The notes under the pieces: generated by a model
The model's input: only the letters and a program-made list of their open reading frames with translations
Told to the model about the DNA's origin: nothing
Database searches by the model: none
Program-made: the position numbers and the translations under genes
Assembly: GCF_009789535.1 (NCBI RefSeq)
Contig: NZ_WSUT01000005.1
Coordinates: 1,327,001 to 1,391,000 of the forward strand
Source of the DNA: Sphingomonas carotinifaciens
GTDB taxonomy: Bacteria; Pseudomonadota; Alphaproteobacteria; Sphingomonadales; Sphingomonadaceae
DNA length: 64,000 bases
Direction: 5' to 3'
Shown: positions 15,918 through 24,590 of the stretch, piece after piece
How positions within the stretch are numbered: the first letter of the stretch is position 1
Layout of the letters: every line of letters begins with the position of its first letter

Positions 15918-17126
15918 ATGAAGCGCAAGACTGGTCAGGACCGTTCGATCACCGCCGGCTGGCGTCCCGCGACGCAGGCCGTGCGCGGGGGCACCGCGCG
16001 GTCGGAATATGGCGAAACCTCCGAGGCGATCTTCCTCACCTCCGGCTACGCCTATGATTGTGCGGGCGACGCGGCGGCGCGGTTCGCCGGCGAGCAGGAG
16101 GGGATGACCTATTCCCGCCTGCAGAACCCGACGGTGCAGATGCTGGAAGAACGCATCGCCCTGCTGGAAGGCGCCGAGGCGTGCCGCACCATGACATCGG
16201 GCATGGCCGCGATGACCGCGGTGTTGCTCAGCCAGTTGCAGGCGGGCGACCATCTGGTCGGCGGCCGTGCCGCGTTCGGATCGTGCCGCTGGCTGACCGA
16301 CACGCTGCTGCCCAAGTTCGGCATCGGCACGACCGTGGTCGATGCACGCGATCCGCAGGCCTTCCTGGACGCGGTGAAGCCCGAGACCAAGGTCTTCTTC
16401 TTCGAAACGCCGGCCAATCCGACGATGGACATCGCCGATCTGGCGGCGATCTGCGCCATTGCGCGCGAGCGCGGGATCGTGACCGTGGTGGACAACGCCT
16501 TTGCCACGCCCGCGCTGCAACGCCCGATGGATTTCGGCGCGGACGTCACCGCCTATTCGGCGACCAAGATGATGGACGGGCAGGGACGCGTGCTGGCGGG
16601 CGCCGTGTGCGGGACCGAGGATTTCATCACCAACACCCTGCTGCCCTTCACCCGCAACACCGGGCCGACCCTGTCCGCGTTCAACGCCTGGGTCGTGCTG
16701 AAGGGGCTGGAGACGCTGGACCTGCGCATCCACCGCCAGTCGGAAAGCGCGCTGAAGGTCGGCCGTTTCCTGGAGGGCCGCGTGCCGCGTGTGCTGCACC
16801 CCGGCCTGCCCAGCCACCCGCAGCACGAACTGGCGATGCGCCAGATGAAGGCGGCAGGCGCGATCTTCGCGATCGAACTGGATGGCGGGCGCAGCCAGGC
16901 GCATGCGCTGCTCGACGGGCTGCAACTGATCGACATCTCGAACAACATCGGCGATTCGCGGTCGCTGATGACGCATCCGGCCTCCACCACCCATGCCGGG
17001 GTCGCCGAGGACAAGCGGTTGGAGATGGGCATATCCGAGGGTATGCTGCGGCTGAACGTCGGGCTGGAAGATGCCGACGACCTGATCGACGACCTGGACC
17101 AGGCGCTGCGGCAGGCGGGCCTGTGA
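15918..17126 (+). CDS. metZ: O-succinylhomoserine sulfhydrylase
   Basis: A 402-residue PLP enzyme of the Cys/Met metabolism family. It combines O-succinylhomoserine with sulfide to make homocysteine. The Schiff-base lysine is Lys217 (AYSATKMMDGQGR); other family features are the YSRLQNPTVQMLEERIA motif, TSGMAAM, FFETPANPTMDIAD and SLMTHPASTTH. The long GG(R/K)xxxG-containing insert and the QGRVLAGAV segment favour MetZ over cystathionine gamma-synthase. An AAAGG lies 8 bases before the start. The 88-base leader is GC-rich with competing pairings (see findings). apaG follows after 31 bases. Confidence 0.95.
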   Translation: MKRKTGQDRSITAGWRPATQAVRGGTARSEYGETSEAIFLTSGYAYDCAGDAAARFAGEQEGMTYSRLQNPTVQMLEERIALLEGAEACRTMTSGMAAMTAVLLSQLQAGDHLVGGRAAFGSCRWLTDTLLPKFGIGTTVVDARDPQAFLDAVKPETKVFFFETPANPTMDIADLAAICAIARERGIVTVVDNAFATPALQRPMDFGADVTAYSATKMMDGQGRVLAGAVCGTEDFITNTLLPFTRNTGPTLSAFNAWVVLKGLETLDLRIHRQSESALKVGRFLEGRVPRVLHPGLPSHPQHELAMRQMKAAGAIFAIELDGGRSQAHALLDGLQLIDISNNIGDSRSLMTHPASTTHAGVAEDKRLEMGISEGMLRLNVGLEDADDLIDDLDQALRQAGL

Positions 17127-17157
17127 CGATGCGCGGCGGCGTGCGGGGGAGACGCTG

Positions 17158-17577
17158 ATGGCCTTGACCGAGGGCGCAGTGAAGGCGTTGTTCCCGCATG
17201 CGGCCACCACCGCGGGCGTTACCGTGCGCGTGTCGGTCAGCTATCTGCCCGAACAATCCGAGCCGGCGCGTGGGCGCTGGTTCTGGGCCTATCATATCCG
17301 CCTGGAGAATGACGGCGCGGCGGCGGTGCAGCTGCTGACCCGCCACTGGGTCATCACCGACGGGCGCGGCGCGCGCCATTCGGTGGAGGGCGAGGGCGTG
17401 GTGGGCGAGCAGCCGCTGATCGAGCCGGGCGCGAGCTTCGACTATGTATCCGGTTGTCCGCTCGCCACCCCGTCGGGGGCGATGCAGGGCACGTACCGGA
17501 TGATCGGCGCGGACGGCGTCACCTTCGACGTGGCGATCCCGCGCTTCACCCTGCTGGCACCGGCGGTGGCGTCTTGA
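17158..17577 (+). CDS. apaG: ApaG domain protein
   Basis: A 139-residue ApaG (CorD) protein, an Ig-like beta-sandwich with the conserved YHIRLENDGAAAVQLLTRHW, the GEQPLIEPGASFDYVSGCPL stretch and GTYRMIGADG. Reported phenotypes for ApaG include Co2+ resistance and Mg2+ efflux, and its binding of pyrophosphate-type ligands has been suggested; the biochemical role is unsettled. Its stop overlaps the following lysR-type start by four bases (TTGA), and it lies 31 bases after metZ, suggesting one transcript. Confidence 0.93.
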   Translation: MALTEGAVKALFPHAATTAGVTVRVSVSYLPEQSEPARGRWFWAYHIRLENDGAAAVQLLTRHWVITDGRGARHSVEGEGVVGEQPLIEPGASFDYVSGCPLATPSGAMQGTYRMIGADGVTFDVAIPRFTLLAPAVAS

Positions 17578-18362
17578 AGCGGACGCACCTGCCGCTGAAC
17601 GGTCTGCGCGTGCTGGACGCAGCGGCACGGCACCTGAGCTTCACGCGCGCCGCGGACGAACTGGCGGTGACGCCCGCGGCGGTGGGCCAGCAGATCCGCG
17701 CGCTGGAGGATACGCTGGGCGTGGTGCTGTTCCGGCGCACGACCCGCGGGCTGGAACTGACGCCCGAGGCGGAGGCGGGGCTTGCCCCTCTCCGCGCCGG
17801 TTTCCTGCAATTCGAGGAAGCGGTGCGCGCCATGCAGGCGGGGCAATCGTCCAAGTCGCTGACCATCGCAGCGCCGCGCGACGTGACCGAAAAGTGGCTG
17901 ATGCCGCGTCTGGCCGAGATTGCGGGCGGAGACGGCGACCTGCGCTTCACCCTGATCGCGGCGGACGAGGGGCTGGATTTCACCGAAGCGAACCTGGACC
18001 TGGCGATCCGCTGGGGCGACGGGCCCGGCGGGCATGAAGGCGAGGCGCTGGAATCGGACGGCATGGTCGTGGTGGTGGCACCCGGCAACGCCGGCGCCGC
18101 GCTGATCGGCTGGCCGGGCAGCCCCGACGAGGGCGTGCCGTTGATCCGGGTGACGGACGCCGGACTGGCGATCGATGCCGCCGCAGCCGGACTGGGCCGG
18201 GCGGTGGTGCCGCATCTGTTGGCCGCGCGCGATCTTGCCTCCGGGCGGCTGGTGCAGGTGGGAGAGGCGCTGCCCTCGCGACAGGGTTATTGGCTGGTCG
18301 CGCCGTTGCCGCAGTGGCGGCAGCAGAAGGTGAAGACGCTGGTGGAGGCGTTGGGGGGCTAG
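17574..18362 (+). CDS. LysR-type transcriptional regulator, GcvA-like
   Basis: A 262-residue regulator starting at a TTG that overlaps the apaG stop. The N-terminal winged helix-turn-helix is clear: GLRVLDAAARHLSFTRAADE, LAVTPAAVGQQIRALED and LGVVLFRRTTRGLEL. The effector domain is shorter than usual by 30-40 residues (full LysR proteins have about 295), with deletion around the second half, where I see GTP-like PGNAGAALIGWPG directly followed by DEGVPLIRV. This suggests a truncated or divergent sensor. GcvA-type members regulate the glycine cleavage system or beta-lactamase, but no target is adjacent. Confidence 0.9.
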   Translation: MKRTHLPLNGLRVLDAAARHLSFTRAADELAVTPAAVGQQIRALEDTLGVVLFRRTTRGLELTPEAEAGLAPLRAGFLQFEEAVRAMQAGQSSKSLTIAAPRDVTEKWLMPRLAEIAGGDGDLRFTLIAADEGLDFTEANLDLAIRWGDGPGGHEGEALESDGMVVVVAPGNAGAALIGWPGSPDEGVPLIRVTDAGLAIDAAAAGLGRAVVPHLLAARDLASGRLVQVGEALPSRQGYWLVAPLPQWRQQKVKTLVEALGG

Positions 18363-18464
18363 GGGACGGCAACGCATCATTCTGCGGTGATCGCGCCGAT
18401 CCTAATTGTATCGTAAGAGGTTTTCGGCTCTTCTCCCTTTTTCCGAGGAACAGGGAGGGTTTCG

Positions 18465-18794
18465 ATGTCGGATATGGACCGGGCGCATGTGGCGCGCTCG
18501 CAATTGATGTACGACGCCAGCAGGAAGTCCGCGGGCGTTGCTTATATCCTGCTGATCTTTCTGGGCGGATTTGGCGCCCACCGCTTTTATCTCGGCCGGA
18601 TAGGTTCGGGCGCCGGAATGCTGGCGCTGAATGTCCTTGGCTGGATCACGCTGATTGCCGGTGTCGGTTTGGTTTTGCTCGGCATCGCCTGGGTTTGGCT
18701 TTTCGTGGACCTGTTCTTGGTGCCGGGCATGGCACGAAGCTACAATATGCGGCTGGCGAATGACCTGACGGGCGGCTCTCCTCAAACCGCCTGA
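18465..18794 (+). CDS. TM2 domain-containing membrane protein
   Basis: A 109-residue protein with two membrane helices forming a TM2 domain: residues 24-46 (AYILLIFLGGFGAHRFYLG) and 55-85, with the defining GGxGAHRFYLGR turn and a C-terminal LFLVPGMAR. Residues 1-23 are a charged N-terminal tail. AGGGAGG-type RBS (AGGGAGG at 18452-18458) precedes the ATG. TM2 proteins are widespread and their bacterial function is unknown; they often accompany signalling or envelope proteins. It is a lone gene between lysR and the ABC-2 permease. Confidence 0.92.
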   Translation: MSDMDRAHVARSQLMYDASRKSAGVAYILLIFLGGFGAHRFYLGRIGSGAGMLALNVLGWITLIAGVGLVLLGIAWVWLFVDLFLVPGMARSYNMRLANDLTGGSPQTA

Positions 18795-18824
18795 ACGGGG
18801 GCGGGGCGGAAGCGCCCCGCCGCT

Positions 18825-19676
18825 TCAATTCTTCAGCTTCCAGCCCTTGCGCAGGAGCGTGTAGCACAGCACCGCCATGGCGATGTCGGCGGCCAGCATG
18901 ACGATGCCGCCCATCGTCACCGGCGAATCGGCCAGGCCGAGGAAGCCGTAGCGGAAGCCCGAGATGATGTAGAAGAACGGGTTGGCGTGGCTGATCGCGC
19001 GGAAGGTGGGGGCGAGCGAGTCGACCGAATAGAAGGTGCCCGACAGCAGCGACAAAGGTAGCACGACGAAGTTGGTCACCGCGGCGGCATGGTCGAACTT
19101 TTCCGCCCAGATCGAGGTCAGCACGCCGAGCAGTGCCAGAAAGGCCGAACCGAGCAATCCGAACCAGATAACGGCGAAAAAGGCGTGGGGCGTGACATGG
19201 ACGCCCGGCCAGATCGCCATGGCGAGCCATACGGTCAGGCCGACCAGCACCGCGCGCGTCACCGCGCCACCGACGAGCGCAGCAAGCAGTTCGGCGGTGG
19301 ACAAGGGCGGCATGAGATAATCGACGATGGTGCCCTGGATCTTGCCGACCAGCAGCGAGAAGCTGGCATTGGCGAAGGCGTTGTTCATCATTCCCATGAC
19401 GATCAGGCCGGGTGCGATGAAGTCGCCAAAGGGAACCTGTTGCCCCGCGACCGGCACCGCATGACGGCCGCCGAGCGCGGTGGTGAAGATGATCAGGTAC
19501 AGAAGCGTGGTGACCGCCGGTGCCCAGATCGTCTGGAGCTGCACCTTGAAGAACCGGCGCACCTCCTTGATATAGAGGGTACGAAGGCCCCCCCAGTTGA
19601 TGTTCCGGATGACGGGCACGCCGGGGGCGTGCTGTACCGCCGATTGGATTTCGCCGATTGGGGGCTGGCTGCTCAT
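18825..19676 (-). CDS. ABC-2 type transporter permease
   Basis: A 283-residue permease with six hydrophobic segments, residues 45-65 and on, in the ABC-2 pattern: EVRRFFKVQLQTIWAPAVTTLLY near the start and FVVLPLSLLSGTFYSVDSLAP, the signature of the drug/polysaccharide export permease class (NodJ/DrrB/YadH-like). The ATP-binding partner is not in the neighbouring positions in this window, so it must be elsewhere. The start MSSQPPIGE at 19676 was chosen since upstream residues are Arg-rich shadow sequence. The gene is divergent from gcrA with a 75-base gap. Confidence 0.9.
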   Translation of the reverse strand: MSSQPPIGEIQSAVQHAPGVPVIRNINWGGLRTLYIKEVRRFFKVQLQTIWAPAVTTLLYLIIFTTALGGRHAVPVAGQQVPFGDFIAPGLIVMGMMNNAFANASFSLLVGKIQGTIVDYLMPPLSTAELLAALVGGAVTRAVLVGLTVWLAMAIWPGVHVTPHAFFAVIWFGLLGSAFLALLGVLTSIWAEKFDHAAAVTNFVVLPLSLLSGTFYSVDSLAPTFRAISHANPFFYIISGFRYGFLGLADSPVTMGGIVMLAADIAMAVLCYTLLRKGWKLKN

Positions 19677-19757
19677 CGGCAAAGCGCGTAACCGCTGCCG
19701 GGGTCGCCCGCAACCGGTGGCGTGATGCAGGCGCGGTAAAATGCAGGGAATGTGTTG

Positions 19758-20426
19758 ATGTCGTGGACGGACGAGCGGATCGAGACGCTCAAGACGATGT
19801 GGGAAGCGGGCCAGACCGCCAGCCAGATCGCCGAGGCGCTGGGCGGGGTCAGCCGCAATGCGGTGATCGGCAAGGCGCACCGGCTGGGTCTGCAGGCGCG
19901 CCCCTCGCCGGTGAAGCCGAACGAGCCCGAGGTGAAGGAGCAGCCGGTCGCCGCCGCGCCGCCCGAGCCCGCACCACCGCCCCCGCCTGCACCAGCCGAG
20001 CCGGCGCCGGTCCGCGAGGTGGTGCGCGAGGCGGCACCCGAGCCGGTCCGCGAGACCGCCCCGGCGCCGGAGCCGGTGCGCGATCCGCAGCCGGTGTTGC
20101 GTTCGGTCGGCCCCGGTGGCTTCGTGCGCCAGTCGCCCGGTGAACAGCAGCCGCCATCCACCCCGGCGCCGCCGCGCCGCCTGGTACCGGCCAAGCCGAA
20201 TGCCGACATGGCGGGCAAGACCACGCTGCTCGACCTGAACGACCGCATCTGCAAATGGCCGCTCGGTCATCCGGGCGAGCCGGATTTCCATTTCTGCGGG
20301 CAGAAGGTGAATCCGGGCTTCCCATATTGCGTGCAGCATTGCGGGCATGCCTATCAGGCGCAGTTGCCGCGGCGTGATCGCCGTCCGCCGCCGCCGTTGC
20401 CGTTCGGCGGCCCGCGGGTCCGGTAA
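19758..20426 (+). CDS. gcrA: GcrA cell-cycle regulator
   Basis: A 222-residue GcrA. The N-terminal helix-turn-helix MSWTDERIETLKTMWEAGQT and the ALGGVSRNAVIGKAHRLGL recognition region are nearly canonical. GcrA binds sigma70 RNA polymerase and activates genes near CcrM-methylated sites. A long Pro/Glu/Val/Arg-rich linker (about 65-145, repeating EPVRE-type units) leads to a C-terminal cysteine-containing module with CKWPLGHPGEPDFHFCG and FPYCVQHCGHAYQ. The start at 19758 is the ATG nearest the conserved beginning; an in-frame GTG at 19752 is possible. It is longer than Caulobacter GcrA (173 residues) because of the linker. Confidence 0.95.
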   Translation: MSWTDERIETLKTMWEAGQTASQIAEALGGVSRNAVIGKAHRLGLQARPSPVKPNEPEVKEQPVAAAPPEPAPPPPPAPAEPAPVREVVREAAPEPVRETAPAPEPVRDPQPVLRSVGPGGFVRQSPGEQQPPSTPAPPRRLVPAKPNADMAGKTTLLDLNDRICKWPLGHPGEPDFHFCGQKVNPGFPYCVQHCGHAYQAQLPRRDRRPPPPLPFGGPRVR

Positions 20427-20491
20427 GAGCCGCCAAGGCGGCTCGCGCACCCGTGGTCCGCCCGGCCGGCGCGGCTATCGCCGCGTCCGAC

Positions 20492-20513
20492 GTCATGGGC
20501 TTTTGCCCATGAC
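20492..20513. other. Perfect 9-bp hairpin downstream of gcrA
   Basis: GTCATGGGC at 20492-20500 pairs with GCCCATGAC at 20505-20513 across a TTTT loop. No T-run follows. With the terminator at 20532-20567 and a third hairpin at 20635-20662, it makes a hairpin-dense spacer between convergent genes. Confidence 0.6.
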
Positions 20514-20531
20514 GGGCCCATTGCAGACGCG

Positions 20532-20567
20532 AAAACACCCGCCGGGATCGCTCCGGGCGGGTGTTTT
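20532..20567. terminator. Bidirectional intrinsic terminator between gcrA and the barrel protein
   Basis: AAAACACCCGCC at 20532-20543 and GGCGGGTGTTTTT at the right (20555-20567) form a stem with A-run on one side and T-run on the other, working for gcrA on the plus strand and the outer-membrane gene on the minus strand. Confidence 0.85.
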
Positions 20568-20634
20568 TCTTTGCGGGTCCCGCCGCGGCGAAGCCGCGTC
20601 GTCGGTCGGCACGGTGTGCCGCCGTCCGGGCTTC

Positions 20635-20662
20635 GGCGTGGGTGCCGACTGGCACCCACGCC
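20635..20662. other. Perfect 12-bp hairpin just beyond the barrel-protein stop
   Basis: GGCGTGGGTGCC (20635-20646) pairs with GGCACCCACGCC (20651-20662) across a GACT loop, 6 bases from the minus-strand stop codon at 20669. No T-run; could protect the mRNA 3' end or act as a rho-associated site. Confidence 0.6.
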
Positions 20663-20668
20663 TGCGCC

Positions 20669-21538
20669 TTAGAACCTGAACGCCGCCGTCGCGCGGATCG
20701 AGTGCCAGCGGAACTTGTCGTCCGAACGACGAATGTCGGTGCCGCTGGTGTTGGGGGCCAGCACGAACGGGTTGGTCGCCGGTGCCGTACCCTGGGTCAC
20801 GCGGACGCGCGCGTCGTCGTCCTGATACTGATGGTACATATATTCCAGGCCGACCGAGAAGTTGCGGCCGAGCTTCTGCTCGATGCCGCCGCCGCCGAGG
20901 AAGCCGAACTGGTTGCGATCACCCGACAGGGCAAAGGCATTGGCGGTGTTGGAGGTGGTGAAGCTGCGGTCGATGCGGGCATAGCCGGGGCCGAAGGTGC
21001 CGTAGAACAGCGTGGTATCGACCGCATAGCCGACGCGGCCGCGGATCGAGGCTTCCCAATCCAGCTCGCGGGTCATGACATAGTTGGCGGGCGTGGTGGA
21101 GAAGCCGCTGACGCTGTCGTTGATCTCGGCCTTGCCGAACTCGCCGACGACGCCGTACACGATGTTGCCGACCTGATGGTCCGCACCGACGCGGGCGTAA
21201 TAGGCGATGCCGTTCTTGTCGTTGCGGCAACCGGTGGCGGCGTTCTGCGGCGACAGGGTGCTGCGCGCCGCGCCCTTGCAGAAGCCGGGCGAGAAGGCGT
21301 TGGCGCCGGTGGGCAGCGTTACCGTGTCACCGAAGCGGCCGTCCAGATTGCGATCGAACAGCAGGCGCGAACCCTGGTCGTTCGGCTGGACGTCATAGCC
21401 GAAGCTACCGCCGACATAGACGCCGGCGAAGGGGGCATCGGCGGTCGTCTCGGCGCCCTGGTTGTAGCTGTCCTGTGCGAAGGCAGGCGCTGCGACCAGC
21501 GTCAGGGCGGCGGTGGCCACGGTGAAAGCGATGCGCAT
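20669..21538 (-). CDS. Outer-membrane beta-barrel protein (porin-like family)
   Basis: A 289-residue secreted protein. Signal peptide residues 1-23 end with ALTLVAAPAFAQD. The mature part is amphipathic beta-strand-like, opening with FAGVYVGGSFGYDVQPN and closing with the aromatic strand FRWHSIRATAAFRF, ending in Phe, the signature of outer-membrane insertion by Bam. FGFLGGGGIEQKLGRNFSVGLEYMYHQY is the typical middle strand of OmpA-like/Omp25-31 barrels. Eight strands seem likely. The substrate is not evident; in sphingomonads such proteins are abundant envelope components. The start MRIAFTV was preferred over the upstream MKPGDT. Confidence 0.85.
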   Translation of the reverse strand: MRIAFTVATAALTLVAAPAFAQDSYNQGAETTADAPFAGVYVGGSFGYDVQPNDQGSRLLFDRNLDGRFGDTVTLPTGANAFSPGFCKGAARSTLSPQNAATGCRNDKNGIAYYARVGADHQVGNIVYGVVGEFGKAEINDSVSGFSTTPANYVMTRELDWEASIRGRVGYAVDTTLFYGTFGPGYARIDRSFTTSNTANAFALSGDRNQFGFLGGGGIEQKLGRNFSVGLEYMYHQYQDDDARVRVTQGTAPATNPFVLAPNTSGTDIRRSDDKFRWHSIRATAAFRF

Positions 21539-21700
21539 GGTGTCTCCCGGTTTCATGATACTCGGGCGGCGGAACGTTCGTTTTGCTGGGTTTTATCCGG
21601 AACCTACCTAATTCAAATTAATCTGTTGCGGCTATGCCACACCTAAGATGGGCAAGGGCGACGCTGGTACTCGGGCGCATCGCACCCTATAGTTCTCGTT

Positions 21701-23680
21701 ATGTCCGAAGATCTCTTTGCGGGTTCGGCCCGCCCGGCCCCCGCCTATGATGCCTCGTCGATCGAGGTGCTGGAGGGGCTGGAGCCGGTGCGGCGGCGGC
21801 CGGGTATGTATATTGGCGGGACGGATGAGCGGGCGTTGCATCATCTGGCGGCCGAGGTGCTGGACAATGCGATGGACGAGGCGGTGGCCGGCCATGCGAC
21901 GCGGATCGAGGTAAAACTGGAGCCGGGCAACCGACTTACCATTGTCGACAATGGCCGCGGAATTCCCGTCGACCCGCACCCCAAGTTTCCCGACAAGTCG
22001 GCACTGGAGGTGATTTTGTCGACATTGCATTCGGGCGGCAAGTTCACCGGCAAGGCATACGCCACTTCGGGCGGCCTGCACGGCGTGGGCGTGTCGGTGG
22101 TGAACGCGCTGTCGTCGGACACGGTGGTGGAGGTGGCGCGCGAGCGGCAACTGTATCGCCAGCGCTTTTCGCGCGGAGTGACGCTGGGCCCGCTGGAGAG
22201 CGTCGGCGCAGCGCCCAACCGGCGCGGCACCAGCGTCGCCTTCACCCCCGACACCGAGATCTTCGGGCCCGAGCTGCACTTCAAGCCGGCGCGGCTGCAC
22301 AAGCTGGTACGGTCCAAGGCGTATCTGTTCGCCGGTGTCGAGATACGCTGGCACTGCGCGCCCGAGCTGATCGCCGACGATACGCCGGCGGATGCGGTGT
22401 TCCAGTTCCCCGGCGGTCTGGCGGACCATCTGAAGGAGCAGGTGGGAAGCCGCGAATGCGCCACCGCCGATTTCTTCAGCGGCAACCAGGATTTTCCGGG
22501 CGAGGCGGGGCGCGTCGAATGGGCGGTGGCCTGGCCGCTGTGGAGCGACGGCAGCTATAGCTGGTATTGCAACACCATCCCGACGCCCGATGGCGGCACG
22601 CACGAGCAGGGACTGCGCCAGGCGCTGGTCCGCGGCTTGCGCGCGTTCGGCGATCTGGTGGGACAGAAAAAGGCCAAGGAGCTGACCGCGGACGACGTGA
22701 TGGTCGGCTCCGAGGTGATGCTGTCGGTCTTCATCCGCGATCCGCAATTTCAGAGCCAGACCAAGGACCGGCTGACCAGTGCGGAGGCGGCCGGGCTGGT
22801 CGAGAAGGCGGTGCGCGACCATTTCGACCATTATCTCAGCAACAACATGGAGCGCGGCAAGGCGCTGCTCGGCTATGTGCTGGAGAAGATGGACGAGCGC
22901 CTGCGCCGCAAGCAGGAGCGCGAGGTCAAGCGCAAGACGGCGACCAGCGCAAGGAAGCTGCGCCTGCCCGGCAAGCTGACCGACTGTTCGGCGGACAGCC
23001 CGCAGGGCACCGAACTGTTCATCGTCGAGGGCGATTCGGCCGGCGGATCGGCCAAGCAGGCGCGCGACCGCAAGAGCCAGGCGATCCTGCCGATCCGCGG
23101 CAAGATCCTGAACGTCGCGTCCGCCACCAGCACCAAGATATTGCAGAACCAGGAGATCGCCGACCTGATCCAGGCGCTGGGATGCGGCACGCGCAAGGAT
23201 TGCGACCCGACGCAGCTCCGCTACGACCGCGTGGTCATCATGACCGACGCCGACGTCGACGGCGCGCATATCGCGACGCTGCTGATGACCTTCTTCTTCC
23301 AGGAAATGCCCGATCTGGTGCGGCGCGGGCACCTGTATCTGGCGCAGCCGCCGCTGTACCGGCTGACCGCGGGCGCGAAGTCGCTCTACGCGCGCGACGA
23401 TGCGCACCGCGCGCAACTGGAGCGGACCGCGTTTCGCGGCAAGAAGGTGGAGGTCGCCCGCTTCAAGGGGCTGGGCGAGATGAACCCGCAGCAGTTGCGC
23501 GAAACGACGATGGACCCGGCCAAGCGCAGCATGATCCGCATCACCCTGCCGCAGGAATATGAGGAGCGGGCGGGGGTGAAGGATCTGGTCGACCGGCTGA
23601 TGGGCAACAATCCCGCGCACCGCTTCGCCTTCATCCAGGAGAATGCGGCCCGGCTGGACGAAGAGGTGATCGACGCATGA
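21701..23680 (+). CDS. parE: DNA topoisomerase IV subunit B
   Basis: A 659-residue GHKL ATPase subunit that separates sister chromosomes with ParC. Domains: GHKL ATPase (LEPVRRRPGMYIGGTDERAL, DNAMDEA, GRGIPVDPHPKFPDKSALEV, TSGGLHGVGVSVVNALS), transducer with Lys loop QKKAKEL, and the TOPRIM domain (ELFIVEGDSAGGSAKQARDR and MTDADVDGAHIATLLM). The length and the absence of a long insert in the TOPRIM region favour ParE over GyrB. parC is not in the window. The end overlaps the next gene by four bases (ATGA). Confidence 0.97.
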   Translation: MSEDLFAGSARPAPAYDASSIEVLEGLEPVRRRPGMYIGGTDERALHHLAAEVLDNAMDEAVAGHATRIEVKLEPGNRLTIVDNGRGIPVDPHPKFPDKSALEVILSTLHSGGKFTGKAYATSGGLHGVGVSVVNALSSDTVVEVARERQLYRQRFSRGVTLGPLESVGAAPNRRGTSVAFTPDTEIFGPELHFKPARLHKLVRSKAYLFAGVEIRWHCAPELIADDTPADAVFQFPGGLADHLKEQVGSRECATADFFSGNQDFPGEAGRVEWAVAWPLWSDGSYSWYCNTIPTPDGGTHEQGLRQALVRGLRAFGDLVGQKKAKELTADDVMVGSEVMLSVFIRDPQFQSQTKDRLTSAEAAGLVEKAVRDHFDHYLSNNMERGKALLGYVLEKMDERLRRKQEREVKRKTATSARKLRLPGKLTDCSADSPQGTELFIVEGDSAGGSAKQARDRKSQAILPIRGKILNVASATSTKILQNQEIADLIQALGCGTRKDCDPTQLRYDRVVIMTDADVDGAHIATLLMTFFFQEMPDLVRRGHLYLAQPPLYRLTAGAKSLYARDDAHRAQLERTAFRGKKVEVARFKGLGEMNPQQLRETTMDPAKRSMIRITLPQEYEERAGVKDLVDRLMGNNPAHRFAFIQENAARLDEEVIDA

Positions 23681-24210
23681 CGGACAAGGATCTGGACCGC
23701 ATCTACAAGGCCAATCGCTGGCTGATCGCGAAGAAGACGGGATCGGCGGGTATCAAGGCGTTCACCGTGGGACGCGAAAGCCTGGACGCGCTGATCGGGC
23801 AGATCGCCGACGCCTATGGCCTATCGGAAGAGGACCGCGCGCGGCTGCGCCCGACCGCGGGGATCGACCTGCATGAGGGCGCGGGCAAGCTGGCGGACAT
23901 GGCACGCAAGTCCGCGGGCGTGATGAAGGGGATGGAGATCGTTGCCGACGCCAGGCGCGCCGGCACGCTGATGAAGACGGGGCGGCATCTGGTGACTAAG
24001 GGCCTGCCGGGGGCGGCGCGAGTGGCCAAGGGTGCCAAGGCGGCGGGTGTCGCCGGGCGTGCGGTGCCCTGGGTCACGGTGGCGGTATCGGCCTATGCGG
24101 TCGGATCGGCGGGCTTTTTTGCGGCCAAGGCGGAGCGGTTCAATCGCGATTGCCGCAATTTGCTTCAGGCGCGGCTGGATGCGGCGAAGGGGTCGGCTTC
24201 AGCGTCCTGA
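23677..24210 (+). CDS. Unknown protein co-translated with parE
   Basis: A 177-residue protein starting in an ATGA overlap with parE. No family recognised. Residues 1-75 are charged and helical (RIYKANRWLIAKKTGSAGIK, ... LIGQIADAYGLSEEDRARL). The C-terminal half is Gly/Ala-rich with a hydrophobic stretch 128-148 (AVPWVTVAVSAYAVGSAGFFAA), a possible membrane segment or amphipathic anchor, then a short basic tail with Cys. The tight coupling to a chromosome-decatenating enzyme hints at a role in DNA segregation or membrane attachment, but that is inference. Base composition matches its neighbours. Confidence 0.75.
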   Translation: MTDKDLDRIYKANRWLIAKKTGSAGIKAFTVGRESLDALIGQIADAYGLSEEDRARLRPTAGIDLHEGAGKLADMARKSAGVMKGMEIVADARRAGTLMKTGRHLVTKGLPGAARVAKGAKAAGVAGRAVPWVTVAVSAYAVGSAGFFAAKAERFNRDCRNLLQARLDAAKGSASAS

Positions 24211-24590
24211 GGGGGGGCGTCGGGTATCGCTTTCGCGCCACCTGTCTCTCGATACAGCATCTCGATACGCAGCTTTGCTGCTACTCGACGCTTACTCGAG
24301 ACGAACGGGGAGGGGAGGAACCTGTTTTTCGGTACAGCGGCTGGGTATCCAGGTTCGCGGCTGCTCGACGGTTACGCGAGGGGGCCGGGAGTGGGGCAGC
24401 CTGTCTCTCGATACGCCGGCTCGATATGCGGCCTTGCCGCTACGCGACAACTGCTGGAGACGAACCGAAGAAAGCCTGAAAACAATGCAGTAGGGGCTTG
24501 ATCGGACGGGCCCTTCATGGCCTGATGCTTGCGCCCATTCGGCGTCGGTCGCCGGGGAGGTGGGCCGACGGCCACGGGAGGGGCCACGAC
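24211..24590. other. Intergenic region filled by tandem copies of repeat family II
   Basis: About 380 bases with no credible gene. It holds three direct copies of a CTCGATACG repeat (24241-24310, 24321-24380, 24400-24467) and then the promoter region of the TonB-like gene. Short ORFs crossing it are repeat-derived and not reported. Confidence 0.7.
24241..24467 (+). repeat. Three tandem direct copies of palindromic repeat family II
   Basis: Each copy begins CCTGTCTCTCGATAC or a variant (CCTGTTTTTCGGTAC in copy 2) and contains CTCGATACGCAGC, a short GCAGC/GCTGC hairpin and a CTACTCGACG end. Copies at 24241-24310, 24321-24380 and 24400-24467 diverge progressively, copy 2 most. A near-identical copy of unit 1 lies at 45604-45672. 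Confidence 0.75.

Noticed and set aside
14444..16057. 537-residue plus-strand frame over the PMT gene
   Set aside because: Gln/Arg-rich shadow of the minus-strand PMT gene and metZ; no motif.
24241..24467. CRISPR array in the tandem repeats upstream of the TonB-like gene
   Set aside because: Only three diverged copies with almost no unique spacers and no cas genes; they are palindromic extragenic repeats.
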